A DNA stretch of 64,000 nt, from contig CM062814.1 in assembly GCA_031772625.1 (NCBI GenBank), positions 365,463,750-365,527,749 of the forward strand. The letters are read 5' to 3'. Positions 11,355 through 22,971 of this stretch are shown piece after piece. Origin of the DNA: Pinus tabuliformis. Its lineage: Eukaryota > Streptophyta > Pinopsida > Pinales > Pinaceae. Positions within the stretch are counted from its first letter, which is position 1; each line of letters opens with the position of its first letter. The position numbers were made by a program, and so were the translations under genes. Below the pieces are notes generated by a model, which was not told where the DNA came from, did not search any database, and saw only the letters and a list, made by a program, of their open reading frames with translations.

Positions 11355-14051
11355 TGTAACACTACAATACAGGAGTAAATTTTTTTTTTACCTTGATAAT
11401 AGTATAACTTAACATTAATCATTCGAATGCAATAAGGAATTTATATTTATTTACATAACATAGGAAAGGTATTAGTGCTAAGTTATAATTATGCTAATCA
11501 TAGCACATAAACATTAACAATGTATCTATGTTCCAACCTCGAGAATCAACATTCGGCTGTCAATAATATTTTATACGGTACAATGGGTGTTATATGAATT
11601 TGATTGTTGGTACTACGGAATATGAATGGCTATATAGTAGTTTCTTTAATCGAGTTAATGCTTTACGCTGGCCTAGAATGAAGGTTGCCGAGAATCACTC
11701 GAGCAACTGACGCTTGTCCACTTGACCTTCCCCACATCGTCCATCTGGCACGATGAACGATCGGCCTGTCGACTCCATGTGCTATCGCGTGCTCAGGACT
11801 CCAGGAGTTAATGTTGCCTGACACATACCTCGAACTTACCATATGATGGCTGTTTCCCGGGTTTTCTATGTTCAATCCTACGGCGGAGATGAAACCGTCC
11901 AGATCGATGGTTGAAATCGATCCAGGGGTCAGTGGTATGCCTTGAAAGCCTTTTATGCGTCTGGAAAATTCTTTAGCAGTTCATTGTTAGAATGATCCTC
12001 TGTCATTCACAGTTCTCTGGCGCTTCGCATTTTGCACAGGAGACCTTTCCTTCAGGCGGTCTGTTGTGCGGAAGGAACTCTGCCTTCCGTCCTCGGTCAT
12101 GGTAAGCCGCTCACCCAGATGAATTTCAACTTGATTTACAGTTCATTTTCTTTTTGTTTAATTTCTTTCACAGAGTTAAATCTTATACTGTTCTTGTTTT
12201 TTTGAATGAGTCTCAGGTGCGGAGTCTCGTTGCCGAGGCCGACGCGCGATGGAGGGCCTGTTCTGCCTTCCATACCCACTCCATGTTCCGGGTAAGAGTT
12301 GTATACTTCTGTGGTTTAACATTTGAGGAAGGACCCTGGGTAACGGACTGAGCCGTTGTCCTTCTTGGCAGGCTATCTGAGTTATGCTTGTGCATGGAAG
12401 TCCATCGCTGTTTCATGGGTTTCCTTCCATGAGGAAAATTAACAGTTTTCCCGTCTCTGTTGCTTTGTAAATTAATTGGGTTTTGCGCCAAACAGACCAG
12501 GCGGAAACCCTAGTTGGGTTGCGTTTAATACCCGACCTTTACTGTATAATTTGTTTCATATTCGAGGGTTATCAATTATTAATGTTAGTCGAACTTTGGC
12601 TGGATAATGTATTGTGAGTTTCTCCATAGAATTGTTTACGGTTCAGTTTTTTTTTAAAAGAAACATTGCTGGTTTATTATGGACAGACTCTCACCTGAGT
12701 TCAAAGTTTCTATTGTTTGCTGTGTATACTGGATACGCTTGTCTCTTCGGAGGTTTTTCCTGTAAATTTAATTAAAGAAACATATCTCTATGTTTTTTTT
12801 TGTTTACTGTTACTATTTCTTGTTGGAGAATACGGGTTGCCGGCTTCGACTTCGGAAGCCCTCGCTGGCTGCCCGATAATGCTCACACAGGCTACGGCCT
12901 TTTCTTTACAGGCTCGTTCTTGATTTGTTTGAAATGTCTGTTATCATTCATTTATGTATATGATGTGGGCGCTGCCCTTCCTTTGTTCTTCGAGCACTGG
13001 AGTATTTTTCGTTATCGATTTATTCATTCTTAAAACACACTGTTAAGATGATGATACTGTGATCTTCGATTGGTTGTTTGGTCTAAGAGTATACATATTG
13101 ACTCATTTTTGATCTAATTCAGTTTTCTTTTCTTATTTCCTCAGTAGCATTCTTGGAATCTCTGTGTACAAATATTTATATTGTTTTCAATTTATCTGTG
13201 TAGGCTGAAATGAATATACACAGTATTCTGTTTTCCGTTTAACTGCCACTTATGCTACAGGAATTGTTCCAGTATGGAATCTCTGATTTTTAATTAAAAT
13301 CTAGTTTAATCTTTTCTTCCTTCTGCCAGTCGCACAGAAACTTGTTCTTAAAAGTTGTCAATATGTTTCACATTTTCCATCTCTACCGATGCCTGCATAA
13401 TTACAGAAATTCTTCCAATGCCATGCACAGTCTAGTCTGTCATAGACCTTAATTAATTTCACAGTATATATATAAATCCTTAACAACTATTAAGTTTCTT
13501 AGTAGACCATACCTGAACAGAGGCAAACCTCTTTATTGCGCTTGTCAACCACCCGACCTTAGGAAGATCCTCCTCGATCTTCCACCCCCAAGCACTTCTG
13601 CAGATCCTCACTGTCTGCAACTCTCTGGCTATACCAGAGTCACGCTATCTGGTCCTTACCAGACGTAGCGGTTCAGGAAGCTTCCGCCTTCCAAACACAT
13701 GCTATCTGATCTTTACCAGACATAGCATTTTCTGTTTCCAAAGAGTAACTCTTTTTTTTTCTTTCTGCCATCTGATCTCTACCAGACTTGGCATAACCTT
13801 TTTCCCCTTTTCCTATGGGGTCTCAACCATCTCATGAAGGTAGTTAGGTTTTCTTTTTCCAACTACCTCAATAGCTACTAACAACAATTAATCAACATAC
13901 TTAATTAAACAGTAGTAGCAACAATTAATTATCATAATTAATTAACAGCAGTAGCAACATAGTTATTTTAATTTTACCAAACAGAACCTTAGTCAACAGT
14001 TAAATTTTACTGCTTTACATAAAACATTATCAATTTACTAGGGGCATTACA
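11355..14051 (-). repeat. 5' LTR of the 3800-14051 chromovirus
   Basis: 2697 bp, starting TGTAACACTAC and ending GGGGCATTACA. It is about 40 bp longer than its partner, mainly from an AT-rich segment near 12766-12810. A TATATATATAAA-type run at about 13464-13475, conserved in the other LTR near 5870, could be the promoter when read on the minus strand (TTTATATATATA). Confidence 0.93.
13623..13793 (-). promoter_or_regulatory. U3 repeat cluster (5' LTR copy)
   Basis: Same cluster as in the 3' LTR: motifs at about 13641-13669, 13699-13726 and 13766-13793, plus a shorter TCTGGCTATACCAGA at 13624-13638. In minus-strand orientation the cluster lies upstream of the candidate TATA at about 13475, the expected place for enhancer repeats in U3. 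Confidence 0.5.
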
Positions 14052-14056
14052 ATAAC
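14052..14056. repeat. target site duplication, right copy (ATAAC)
   Basis: Matches 3795-3799 perfectly. Confidence 0.92.
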
Positions 14057-14231
14057 ACTCAAACTAACATCTTTTTTTACACAAATTTATAGATTTTATA
14101 TTAATTAGTAATACTTAATTTAAAAATTATAATAAATTATCAAATTTAATATTTATAATAATTAATTAAACCAGACATTGTTTTAAATAATTTAAAAAAA
14201 TTCTTTATATGTCACCATAACTCAAAACTCT

Positions 14232-14761
14232 TGGTACAAATATTAATTTTTAAAATATTAATAATTACCATGTATCTCATTTATGTATTGTAATTTATTG
14301 TTGAATTAAGGCTTTTGTGATCCATAATAGGTTTATGAGAAGAGTCTTCATGAAAATCACATCCAAATTTATATTTTCGATGTGTTTCAAACCAATGAGC
14401 GTGGTTCATCCTTAGGACGAGTTGAAGAACCAGATCAAGGCTGCATGTTAAATAGGGAGAGCAAGTCATCCAATCTAGTTGCCCAGTGAATTTAACTGTT
14501 TCCCAGTGAAAAGCCACCTGCTCTCTCTATTTAACATGTAGCCTTGATCTAGTTCTTCAACTAGTCCTGAGGATGAACCACACTCATTGTTTCGAAACAC
14601 GTCCACAATATAAATTTAGATTGTAATTTATTATTAATTATTCGTAGAAATAAATATTTATATTCATTAATATTCTCTTAACATGAATGGTACAAATATT
14701 AATTTTTTAAATATTAATAATTGGCATGTCTCTAATTTATTTATTATAATTTATTATTAAC
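14232..14761. repeat. foldback structure flanked by direct repeats
   Basis: Arms of about 99 bases at 14365-14463 and 14519-14617 are inverted copies with roughly a dozen mismatches, around a 55-base loop that itself has two CCCAGTGAA copies. Outside the arms, a 75-base AT-rich sequence at 14232-14307 recurs directly at 14688-14761. The whole could be a foldback/MITE-like insertion or an old inverted duplication. No transposase or clear terminal motif is visible. The open frame antisense across 14281-14517 follows from the hairpin and is not called a gene. Confidence 0.75.
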
Positions 14762-15412
14762 TATTTAGTAGAAATAAATATTTGTATTATTTAATATTAT
14801 ATATTTTAAAGTTAATTTCTTATACTATAGTTTTATATTTTAATTTTCAAATATTATATTCAATAATTAATACCTCTTTTAAAGTATAAAACATTGGAGT
14901 TTAAATTTGAAAATTTATTTGACTTTCCACAATTCGTTTCGGTGCTTGGTTTACATAATTTTTATTTTAAGAAGATTTCAAAGATTAAATAAAATGTGAA
15001 TTTTAATTTTTAATTAAAAAAATAAATTATTGATAATTGAGATATATTAATTTTTTATTATTATTTATGTTGTTGGTAAGATATTATGCATTTAATAATG
15101 TGTTGATTTTTAATTAATGTATGGTTTACTAAAAATTAATCTAATAATTGTTAAAGTTGATATTGTAAAGCAAAAATAATTTTTTATTTTATTTTATTTT
15201 TTTAGTTCTATTTACTGAGGTTATTATTGGTTGAGAGGGCTTTTTTATTTAGAAATGATTGCCTATGTCGCCGGATGATACACTTGTAGGTTTGTTTAGT
15301 TAATATCATGTATAGTGAGCACATAGATTGGAAGTTTGAAAACACCGTGCAAGTGTGTATTTATTTATTACCTCCACGAGTTAAATAAAAATATTTATTC
15401 GGAGTAGTCACA
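14762..15412. other. AT-rich spacer, no gene seen
   Basis: Very AT-rich sequence with homopolymer runs and fragments of the neighbouring AT repeats (AGAAATAAATATTT). No coding or RNA gene signal was found. Confidence 0.5.
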
Positions 15413-15720
15413 TGAAATTGCAGAATACACAAATTACAATGCAAGTTATGAGTGAGACCTGACTATGGTCGTCATTCCTCTGTTGCATGAGCTTTACTCC
15501 GGATGACCAATTGTCGAATATCTGACGGGTCAACTATCCTTTCATCACACACAATCTTCTTATTTATGAAATTGCAGAATACACAAGTTCCAATGCAAGT
15601 TGGGAGTGAGACTTGACTATGGTCGACATTACTCTGTCGCATGAGCTTTACTTTGGATGACCAATTGTTGAATATCCGACGGGTCAACTATCCTTTCAAC
15701 ACACACAATCTTCTTATTTG
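15413..15720. repeat. tandem duplication, 2 x 154 bp
   Basis: Copy 1 starts TGAAATTGCAGAATACACAA at 15413 and copy 2 at 15567, both ending ..CACAATCTTCTTATTT. They differ at about a dozen positions, so the duplication is old. Translated frames across it merely repeat. Confidence 0.9.
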
Positions 15721-16075
15721 TGGGCCCGACCCCTGACCTCCAGCCTAGTCAGAGTTGGTCTACTTTGTGGTACATAAACTTGTTCGACCGGGGTGCAATC
15801 TTGACCTTGACTAAATTTAAAATATTAATATATAGTAGTTTGAAAAATATATATATACCACATGGTAGTATAGCATTGTAACAACCCATTTCATCTTGCA
15901 CATGACAATTGCTCAGTGCCTTGGTGGCAGTAATGGGCTCAACAGGCCAAGTTTTTTTATTCTTGGGCTTGACCCCAAGCCTCTAACCTAGTTAGGGTCG
16001 GTCCCCTTCATTAGTACATTTAGCTGCTTGACCGAGGCATAGTCTCGACCCCAACTAAATTTAAAATCTTAATAT

Positions 16076-16113
<38 letters not shown>

Positions 16114-16392
16114 TTTATATATATACCACATGATAACGATTTAATGGCCCACATGAAAGTATAGCATTGTAACAATGTTGTTCACCTCCTACGTGGCAGC
16201 GACTTAGTGGCCCAGATGGTAGTAGTTAAGTCAAAGGCCAGTGGGAGTCGGCCCTATCTATTCACATGCTAAGTTTTGTTGTTTTTGAGCCCAACCTCTA
16301 ACCTATGAGGTAGTTGTGGTTGGTCACCTTCATTGGTACATATATATATATTTTTGAGCCCAACCTCAGTCACAGTCTCGACCCCAACTAAA

Positions 16393-16448
<56 letters not shown>

Positions 16449-16880
16449 ATATACCACATGGAAACGATTTAGTGTCCCATGTGGTAGTATACCATTGTAA
16501 CATTATTGTTCAGTCGACCCTATCCATTTGAACACCTAGTTTTATTGTTTCTATGCCCGACGTCGATCGATCTAGTAAGCTTGACCCCTAACCTCCTAGT
16601 CAGCGTCGATCCCCTTTGTTGGTACATCAACCTACTTGACCCAACAATAGTCTCGACCCCGAATAAGTTTAAAATATTAATATATAGTAGTTTCACACAC
16701 ACACACACACATATATATACCATTTGGCAGTATATCATTGTAAAAACATCATTCATCTTCCACATGGCAATGACATAGTGGCCTAGGTGGTAGTAGTCAG
16801 GTCAAAGGCTAGCCGGTGTTGGCTCTATCCATTAGCACATGTAGTTTTGTTATTTTTGGGCCCGAACCCCGACCCCTGAT
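15712..16880. repeat. satellite-like array of about 240-320 bp units with embedded microsatellites
   Basis: At least four diverged units share the order: TTGGGCCCGACCCC-type segment (about 15720, 15965, 16280, 16550, 16855), TCGACCCC..ACTAAATTTAAA, AATATTAATATATAGTAG or a (TA)n run, ATATATACCACATGG, then GTAGTATAGCATTGTAACA. Unit spacing is about 243, 318, 270 and 305 bases. (TA)n tracts lie at 16079-16111 and 16396-16453, and an (AC)n tract at 16694-16711 sits at the same unit position. This shows one ancestral microsatellite slot that expanded differently in each unit. Confidence 0.8.
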
Positions 16881-17800
16881 GCTCTATTATTGTGCTCATA
16901 CTGAGAAATATTCCTCTTGGCACATCACTCCTTGTTCCATTGCATAGTGAAAGGTGATGCCTAGGCATCCAATCAAAATTTTCCATGGCTATGTCAACAT
17001 TAGGCTCAATGGATAAGGGTTATCTAATTAAAGCTATAAGGTTTCATTCTCAGCTAACTTCTCTACAATGCGACTATGTGCAAGATCTTACCATGGTATT
17101 ATTAAGGAGGTCTTGGCAATTTATGAGCATTTCGATGGATCTTATATCTGGTGGTTGTTATCAGGTATTTCTCCCTTCTTGTGCATTGTACCCATCTAGA
17201 GTGGATTTAGCAATGACTTGGATACAATGGTTTTGAACCAGTTGGACATATGTCACCATCCTTCTAAAGTCACAACAGCTCACCAAAGTGTCCACTGGTG
17301 TTATCCCTCCCAAGCTTACTACAAGGATACTCTTTATGAGTCCACCAAGTTCTCAGAATACAAAAAGGGACACAGGAAGATTGGCATTCAACACACAGAT
17401 GGGGAAATTCTCCCGAAGGTTCAAAAATCAACATTAGTTGTATGGACAGGGATGCCCCAGGTGAGCTATTTGTCTATAAACACTTTCCACTTGGGGACAA
17501 GGAATTCTAGGCAGGCTACCCCTAGCCAAGAATTTGATGCCTATTAAAGGGCCTCTCATTCTCTTGCCAATAGCAGGGATGTGCTACACATTCATCATGG
17601 TGGGATGAATTCATCTACCCATCAAGTCAGTCTTGAGGTACTATGCATGGTAAGGCTTATGGCCTTAGGAAGTTTAACAACAATTCAATGCAAGTCAATT
17701 CCTCTCATGGGGTTGTGCCCTACCGAAGAGAGTACATTCAAAAACACACTACCCAAGACCTCATGTGGAGTTACAACCTAAAATATAAGAGATAAGAATA
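16881..17800 (+). other. possible decayed coding sequence, unidentified
   Basis: This stretch has less biased composition than its flanks and several adjacent open frames on the plus strand (16985-17236, 17218-17547, 17581-17781). I recognise no domain in any of the three translations. The frames do not join cleanly. It could be a gene or element fragment; a functional gene is unlikely. Confidence 0.3.
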
Positions 17801-20706
17801 TCCTCAACATTCGTAATGGATATTCACATTCTGTAACACGGGATTATGGCCCTCATCATCTCACATATTGGATTAAGAGACTCTCCTCGATGAAACCTAT
17901 TAATTCCAATAAAATAAGTCCTTTGTTAAATATTATCATAGTTAGTCCATGCCTTAGGAGAATTTGTGAATGCTTTCACACCTTGCAATTTATATTATTA
18001 TTAATTATTTTTTATATTTGTATTTATTTTTTAAAATAAATTATTTGTTTTATATGCTAGTTTGTAAATTCTTCATACATAATAAAATCTCCAAAACCAT
18101 TAATTAAAATTCCTTAAACAGATAAGATTGTATTTTTATTATAAATAACATATAAATTAATTATGATTCCAATGAGTAAGGATTTCAAAATCTACAATGA
18201 TTAGGATTTTCCCACTTAATGTTGTAAATAGAGGAAATATTGCATTAATTACACAATCCATCTTCTTGAGCAAGACATTATTAATTGTTCGTACAAAATC
18301 CCAAGGAAATTTAATATAGTAGCACCTCTCTTCCAATGGTGCTTTAATATTTTAATTTATTTTATTTAGAGTTTCCATGTAGTGAAAACATAATTGTTTG
18401 AGCAAAATCAATGGCTTAATTTGGGGATAGTGCCAGTCTCATAGTAATAAACAAACAATTATGCCACAGCCATAATTCCCCAAAATAAGTTGGGGGTCAA
18501 GACTTCTCTTCTTTCAACAATTTTTTTCATTACCCACTCCCGACTCTAGATTATGCAGCGCAACAGGTTCATATGTTCACTTATTTTATTTGAATAGTAA
18601 TTTCTTACTGATAACTACGCACAAAAATTCATGATAATATAATTATAATAATAATAACCAAATATCATTTTTTTAAAATATGGATTGTAATGAAATTTTG
18701 AATAAAATGTATGCAATCTTATGCATTTAATGAAATTACCCACATCTATAACACTTGATAAAATTTGTGTGCAACTTTGAAAAACTTGTTGCAATTGAAT
18801 TTGTACCATGGAAAGACAATGTTAATAAAGTATGTGACTCTCCCAGCTTGTGTTTCTCGAACTTCAACAAATTTATTTGTAACTAATCGATAGGATATTC
18901 GTTCTTAAAACTTATTTAAAGAGATGAACAATTTGAAAAAATAGATAAAAAATTATACACACATATCACGAGCATGCACCCTTTACAACTCAGGTCATTC
19001 CATTGGGACAATACTTGTGGGTTCCAAGGGAAACAATTCGGAAGTTGGGGTTGAATGGTGTGATATTTCTCTTAATGCACCTCAATCATTGTTGAGCATG
19101 ACTATAATCAACCCCAACTATGGGTCCCATTGGAATAGGTCAGGAGGTCGGGAATCAATCCTCCTTATGATTTTTTATTTTTTATCCACACACCTACGAT
19201 CGTCGACTAACTACTAAACCCACAACATAAGGACACGAGGTCGGCTTTCTATTTGCTAAAAGTTAAAAAAAAAATTGTAAAGTAAACATTAGAAAATAAA
19301 AATAATTTATTTTTCCTTAATTTCTTAATTATATTTATCTACATTTTGATTGGTTCATGTCACTTTTTGTCTTATTTCGCAATAATATTTGTTCTTCTAG
19401 ATCATCCATTTGGAGGGGTATTGAGTTACTACAATGTATGGTGAGAAGGGTGGACCATTGTAAAATTGTTCATTTGTAGTAGTGTTGAATTAATACAATG
19501 CACAAAAAGGACCTCGTGTTATCATCTTTATTATTTTGTATATGGCTTGGGACATATGAGCACAATTTTTTAAATATTTTATGAAGCTTTACACAAATTT
19601 ATATGTAGTTCAGCTACTTGTACATGACAAGGTTGGGAGTTGGGATTATCTCACTTTGCGTGTTGTTAAATGAAAACAGGTTCCAACTTCCAACTAGTCA
19701 GGGTCAAGGACCTCCCATTGGAATAGGTTAGGAGGCCAGGCTCAACAGGGCATATAGAGCCAAGCCTCTTTCTCCCTATTTTATTTTTTTGTCCATGCAC
19801 CTCAAACTATTGAATAACTATTTCGCCCACCACATGAGGTCAGGAGATTGTGTCTTTGTTCACCTTGTAGCTCTTCTTATGACCTAACTTTGCTTCAATA
19901 CCATCTGCGAGGTTTGTTTAGCGGTCCTTTCACACTGCAAGGATTGGCCACTCACTTCCCTTTTATTAACCTCGTTAAATATATCAATGCTCCTTTTGTA
20001 GTAGTGGTATGAGAAGTTGGGCATATGATTATTTCTAAAAAAAAATTCATCTCCCGAGCTTTGACCTCTTAATTCCTCTGACCCTCCACCCTAGACCTTG
20101 CCTTGACTCAGTTTTGAGTTCGCATCGGAATTGGTAAATGTATTTAAGTTTTTTGAAGTACCTCCGACTATTCGACTACCCAACTTCTGGGACCTTTGTC
20201 TGATAATAAAATAATATTTTTTCTTGACTTGAGCTCCTTTCATTATTCTTAATTTTTTTTTCTAATACAATGAGTCATTTGTTTAGTTTAGTTATACATT
20301 TTAAATGTAGGTTTTCCCAACTGCGATGTTGATCTTGCCTCATTTTTCGAAAAACGATTGAGAGGTATTTTCACATTATTTTGAAATTCATTGCATGTCA
20401 TGCGAATTAAACAACTCGATGTCAAAGATTTTTGAAACCCTGTGTTTATGGTTAAAGCTCCTATGTCAACTGTTCTCTAAAATCACAACTTGAAAACCTG
20501 AACTTTAACTTGAATTCAGGGAAAATTTTAAGAACCCCCCCCAAATTTACATATATAATAAATGGGTGAATGTCCATGGTATATAGGAAAAATGGAAGGC
20601 GATTTTATTAATAATATGATATGTATATATAATTTTTTGGCGAATCTCTCACCAGGCATGGCGAATATTTTACTTATAAAATCTTGTGTTTATTGAATAC
20701 ACAAAT
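17801..20706. other. spacer with diverged dispersed repeat
   Basis: No gene is seen. A repeat is visible twice: CCATTGGAATAGGTCAGGAGG at about 19125 followed by a TTTTTATCCACACACCT-type stretch, and CCATTGGAATAGGTTAGGAGG at about 19717 followed by TTTTTTTGTCCATGCACCTC. A CT/GA-poor AT-rich tract fills the rest. Confidence 0.45.
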
Positions 20707-21157
20707 GAAATCATTGTATTTCTTTAAAATATCTTTTGAAATCAAAATTACCGAAATTACATATTGATAACCTAGTGGGTGTAGGATAAAATTCACCTAT
20801 GCCATTCATAGAAAGCATGAGAAAAAACCTAGTACTATATATAAAACCAAGAAAAATAAAAATTCATCACTTCTAGGGACTTCGTAACCACCCTGCCAAT
20901 ACACAAGTATGTTCCTATTTGCAATTAGAAAAAAATCATTGTATTTCTTTAAAATATCTTTTGAAATCAAAATTACCGAAATTACATATCGATAACCTAG
21001 TGGGTGTAGGATAAAATTCACCTGTGCCATTCATAGAAAGCATGAACAAAAACCTAATACTATATATCAAACCAAGAAAAATTCAAATTCATCACTTCTA
21101 GGGACCTCGTAACCACCCTGCCAATACATAAGTATGTTCCTATTTGCAATTAGAAAA
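20707..21157. repeat. tandem duplication, 2 x 225 bp
   Basis: TCATTGTATTTCTTTAAAAT starts at 20711 and again at 20936, and both copies end with TTTGCAATTAGAAAA. Only a handful of differences separate the copies, so this duplication is younger than the 154-bp one at 15413. Confidence 0.93.
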
Positions 21158-21406
21158 ATTACCCAAATTACAATCTGTTTACTCCAGCGTATGCTCAAAA
21201 GTTATAGAAGGATGACTAGTGCAATCAATCCATTCCTTTTAGCCCTGTATTTGTTTTAGTTTAAAACAGAAGTATACAAAGATACTTGTCCAATGTCTAT
21301 GCTTTAACCGTTCACCTTAAGATGTTTTTACAATATAATTTCCTAAGTCTATTTAATATCTTCATTATCATAAAAACCAACCTATATCCATCTTAACTCC
21401 ACATCT

Positions 21407-22540
21407 ACCACTCTTAGGGGGGTGAAATCTATTTATCCCTCTCAGAACTTGGTAGACCCAGAATTAAGATGGATCTAAGATGATAGAATTTCCCCTTTAA
21501 ATAGTCTATGCTCACATGAATACCATGGTATTACCATGGGTCAATACCATGGGTTATCATAAACCTAGAGCTTAAAAATTACTATTAGTAATTTATAAAA
21601 ATTAATCAAATTAATAGTTGATTTTTGTTTTATTTTTTATTTTAACCAAGCTAAAATGTTTAACATACATTAAATTACAACATCCATTTTTACTCTTGAT
21701 CGGATCAAATATTTTTTCACTCTATGCTAGTTTGCATATCACAATATTTGATACCTCTTGGGGGTCAGTAGATCCAGAGTAAAGATGGATCTATGCTGGT
21801 TTAATTCCCCCATTTAAATAGGCTACATTCCAGGTGAATACCATGGGTGAATACCATGTGCCATTTTGGTGAATACCATGTGCCAGTTTGGTGAATACCA
21901 TGGGTCAATACCATGTGCCATTTTTATTTTTATTAATACTAATATTAGGGTTAATAATGTTTTTTTGCATGGTATTAATAACAATCTAGTCCATGGTATT
22001 TGTCCCATAGTATTTTTCCCATAGGTTTCACCTAAATATAACGCATTTTTTGAGTGTTTGTAAATATAAGGTGACTTGTGGAGTAAATATAAAAAAATGT
22101 TTTGTTTGTTTACCATACCTCTCATTTATTTATATTTTTATTAATTTACCATACCTCTTTTACAACTATGGTATTTGGCCCATAGGATTCACTTAAATGA
22201 AACCTTTTTCTTGAGCCTTCATAAATAGAACGAGGGTTATGGACTAAATATAAAAAGAGGTTTTATTTATTTACCATGTGTATAGTTTATTTATATTCTT
22301 ATTTATTTACCATACCTTTTGAGTAAGTATAAAAAGACGTTTTATTTATTTACCGTACCTCTCATTTATTTATATTTTTATTAATTTACCATACCTCTTT
22401 TATAAATATGGTATTTGGGCCTTTGGCCCATAGGATTCACTTAAATAAAACCTATTCTTGAAAATGGGCGAATGGATTCACTTAAATAAAACATATTCTT
22501 GAAAATGGGCGAATGGAAGCTTGCAACTCCTAATTTCAAG
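21407..22540. repeat. complex repeat region with AATACCATG minisatellite
   Basis: A block with AAGATGGATCTA..TTTAAATAG..GAATACCATGG occurs at about 21469-21545 and again at 21785-21850. At 21832-21920 a 22-base unit (GTGAATACCATGTGCCATTTT type) is repeated about four times. Further on, a GAGTAAATATAAA..TTACCATACCTC..GGATTCACTTAAAT block at 22081-22205 recurs at 22321-22450 (period 240) with a partial copy between. A 37-base unit containing CTTGAAAATGGGCGAATGG is doubled at about 22435-22516. Confidence 0.75.
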
Positions 22541-22971
22541 GGCTAAATTTACCTTTTTTACCCTCTCCCTTAAAATAAGGTGGGCTATTTGAGGTGATTT
22601 GTAAAAATGTACTATGATACAAAATATTCGCCCACTAAAAATTTAAAACCCCTTAATTTCGCCAAAGGTCGAACATTCGCCCCTAAAATTTTCTATCCTT
22701 GAATTGTAGCAGTTCTCTCTATAGCCACCAACTTTTGATAAGTGGTGATATTTCAAAAGGCTTCCTTTTATTCATTTAGACTAGTCTTCATAATAAATAT
22801 TAATTATTTATTTTATTTCCTGTAAAGGCCACAAAATAGGGAAAAAAAAACAAATCCTCTACTTCAAGGTAAGGAGTTCAACAAATTAGACAAAAACTAA
22901 AAGAGGTAGAAGATCGAGAACCAAGAAGTTATTATCTAAACTCAGCTTTGATTTCCAACACTACAATCAAA
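22541..22971. other. spacer, no gene seen
   Basis: The sequence includes a homopurine/homopyrimidine-poor region and an oligo-A tract near 22840. Nothing can be assigned. Confidence 0.4.

Larger units (their letters stand above)
3800..14051 (-). mobile_element. Ty3/gypsy chromovirus, complete but inactive (Tekay/Del-like?)
   Basis: A full-length LTR retrotransposon, transcribed on the minus strand: 5' LTR 11355-14051, PBS 11334-11352, gag, protease, reverse transcriptase, RNase H, integrase, chromodomain, polypurine tract 6458-6470, 3' LTR 3800-6457. LTR ends are TGTAA..TTACA and the flanks are ATAAC on both sides. The enzyme order RT-RNaseH-IN is that of Ty3/gypsy, and a C-terminal chromodomain marks a chromovirus. 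Long LTRs and a large U5/R region resemble the Tekay/Del lineage, but that placement is only an inference. Multiple in-frame TAG/TGA codons and one or more frameshifts inactivate it. By eye the LTRs differ at only a few percent, with one roughly 40-bp indel near 12766, so the insertion is moderately recent. Confidence 0.93.

Noticed and set aside
14281-14517. 78-codon minus-strand frame
   Set aside because: It lies across the foldback arm and loop and does not look like a protein.
15472-15687. 71-codon minus-strand frame
   Set aside because: It spans the 154-bp tandem duplication, so its peptide repeats itself; no gene evidence.
16269-16778. Frames encoding Tyr-Ile or Thr-His repeats
   Set aside because: They are translations of TA and AC microsatellites.
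21832-22516. Possible CRISPR-like array from spaced AATACCATG repeats
   Set aside because: Repeats are tandem without unique spacers, and the context is eukaryotic; it is a minisatellite.
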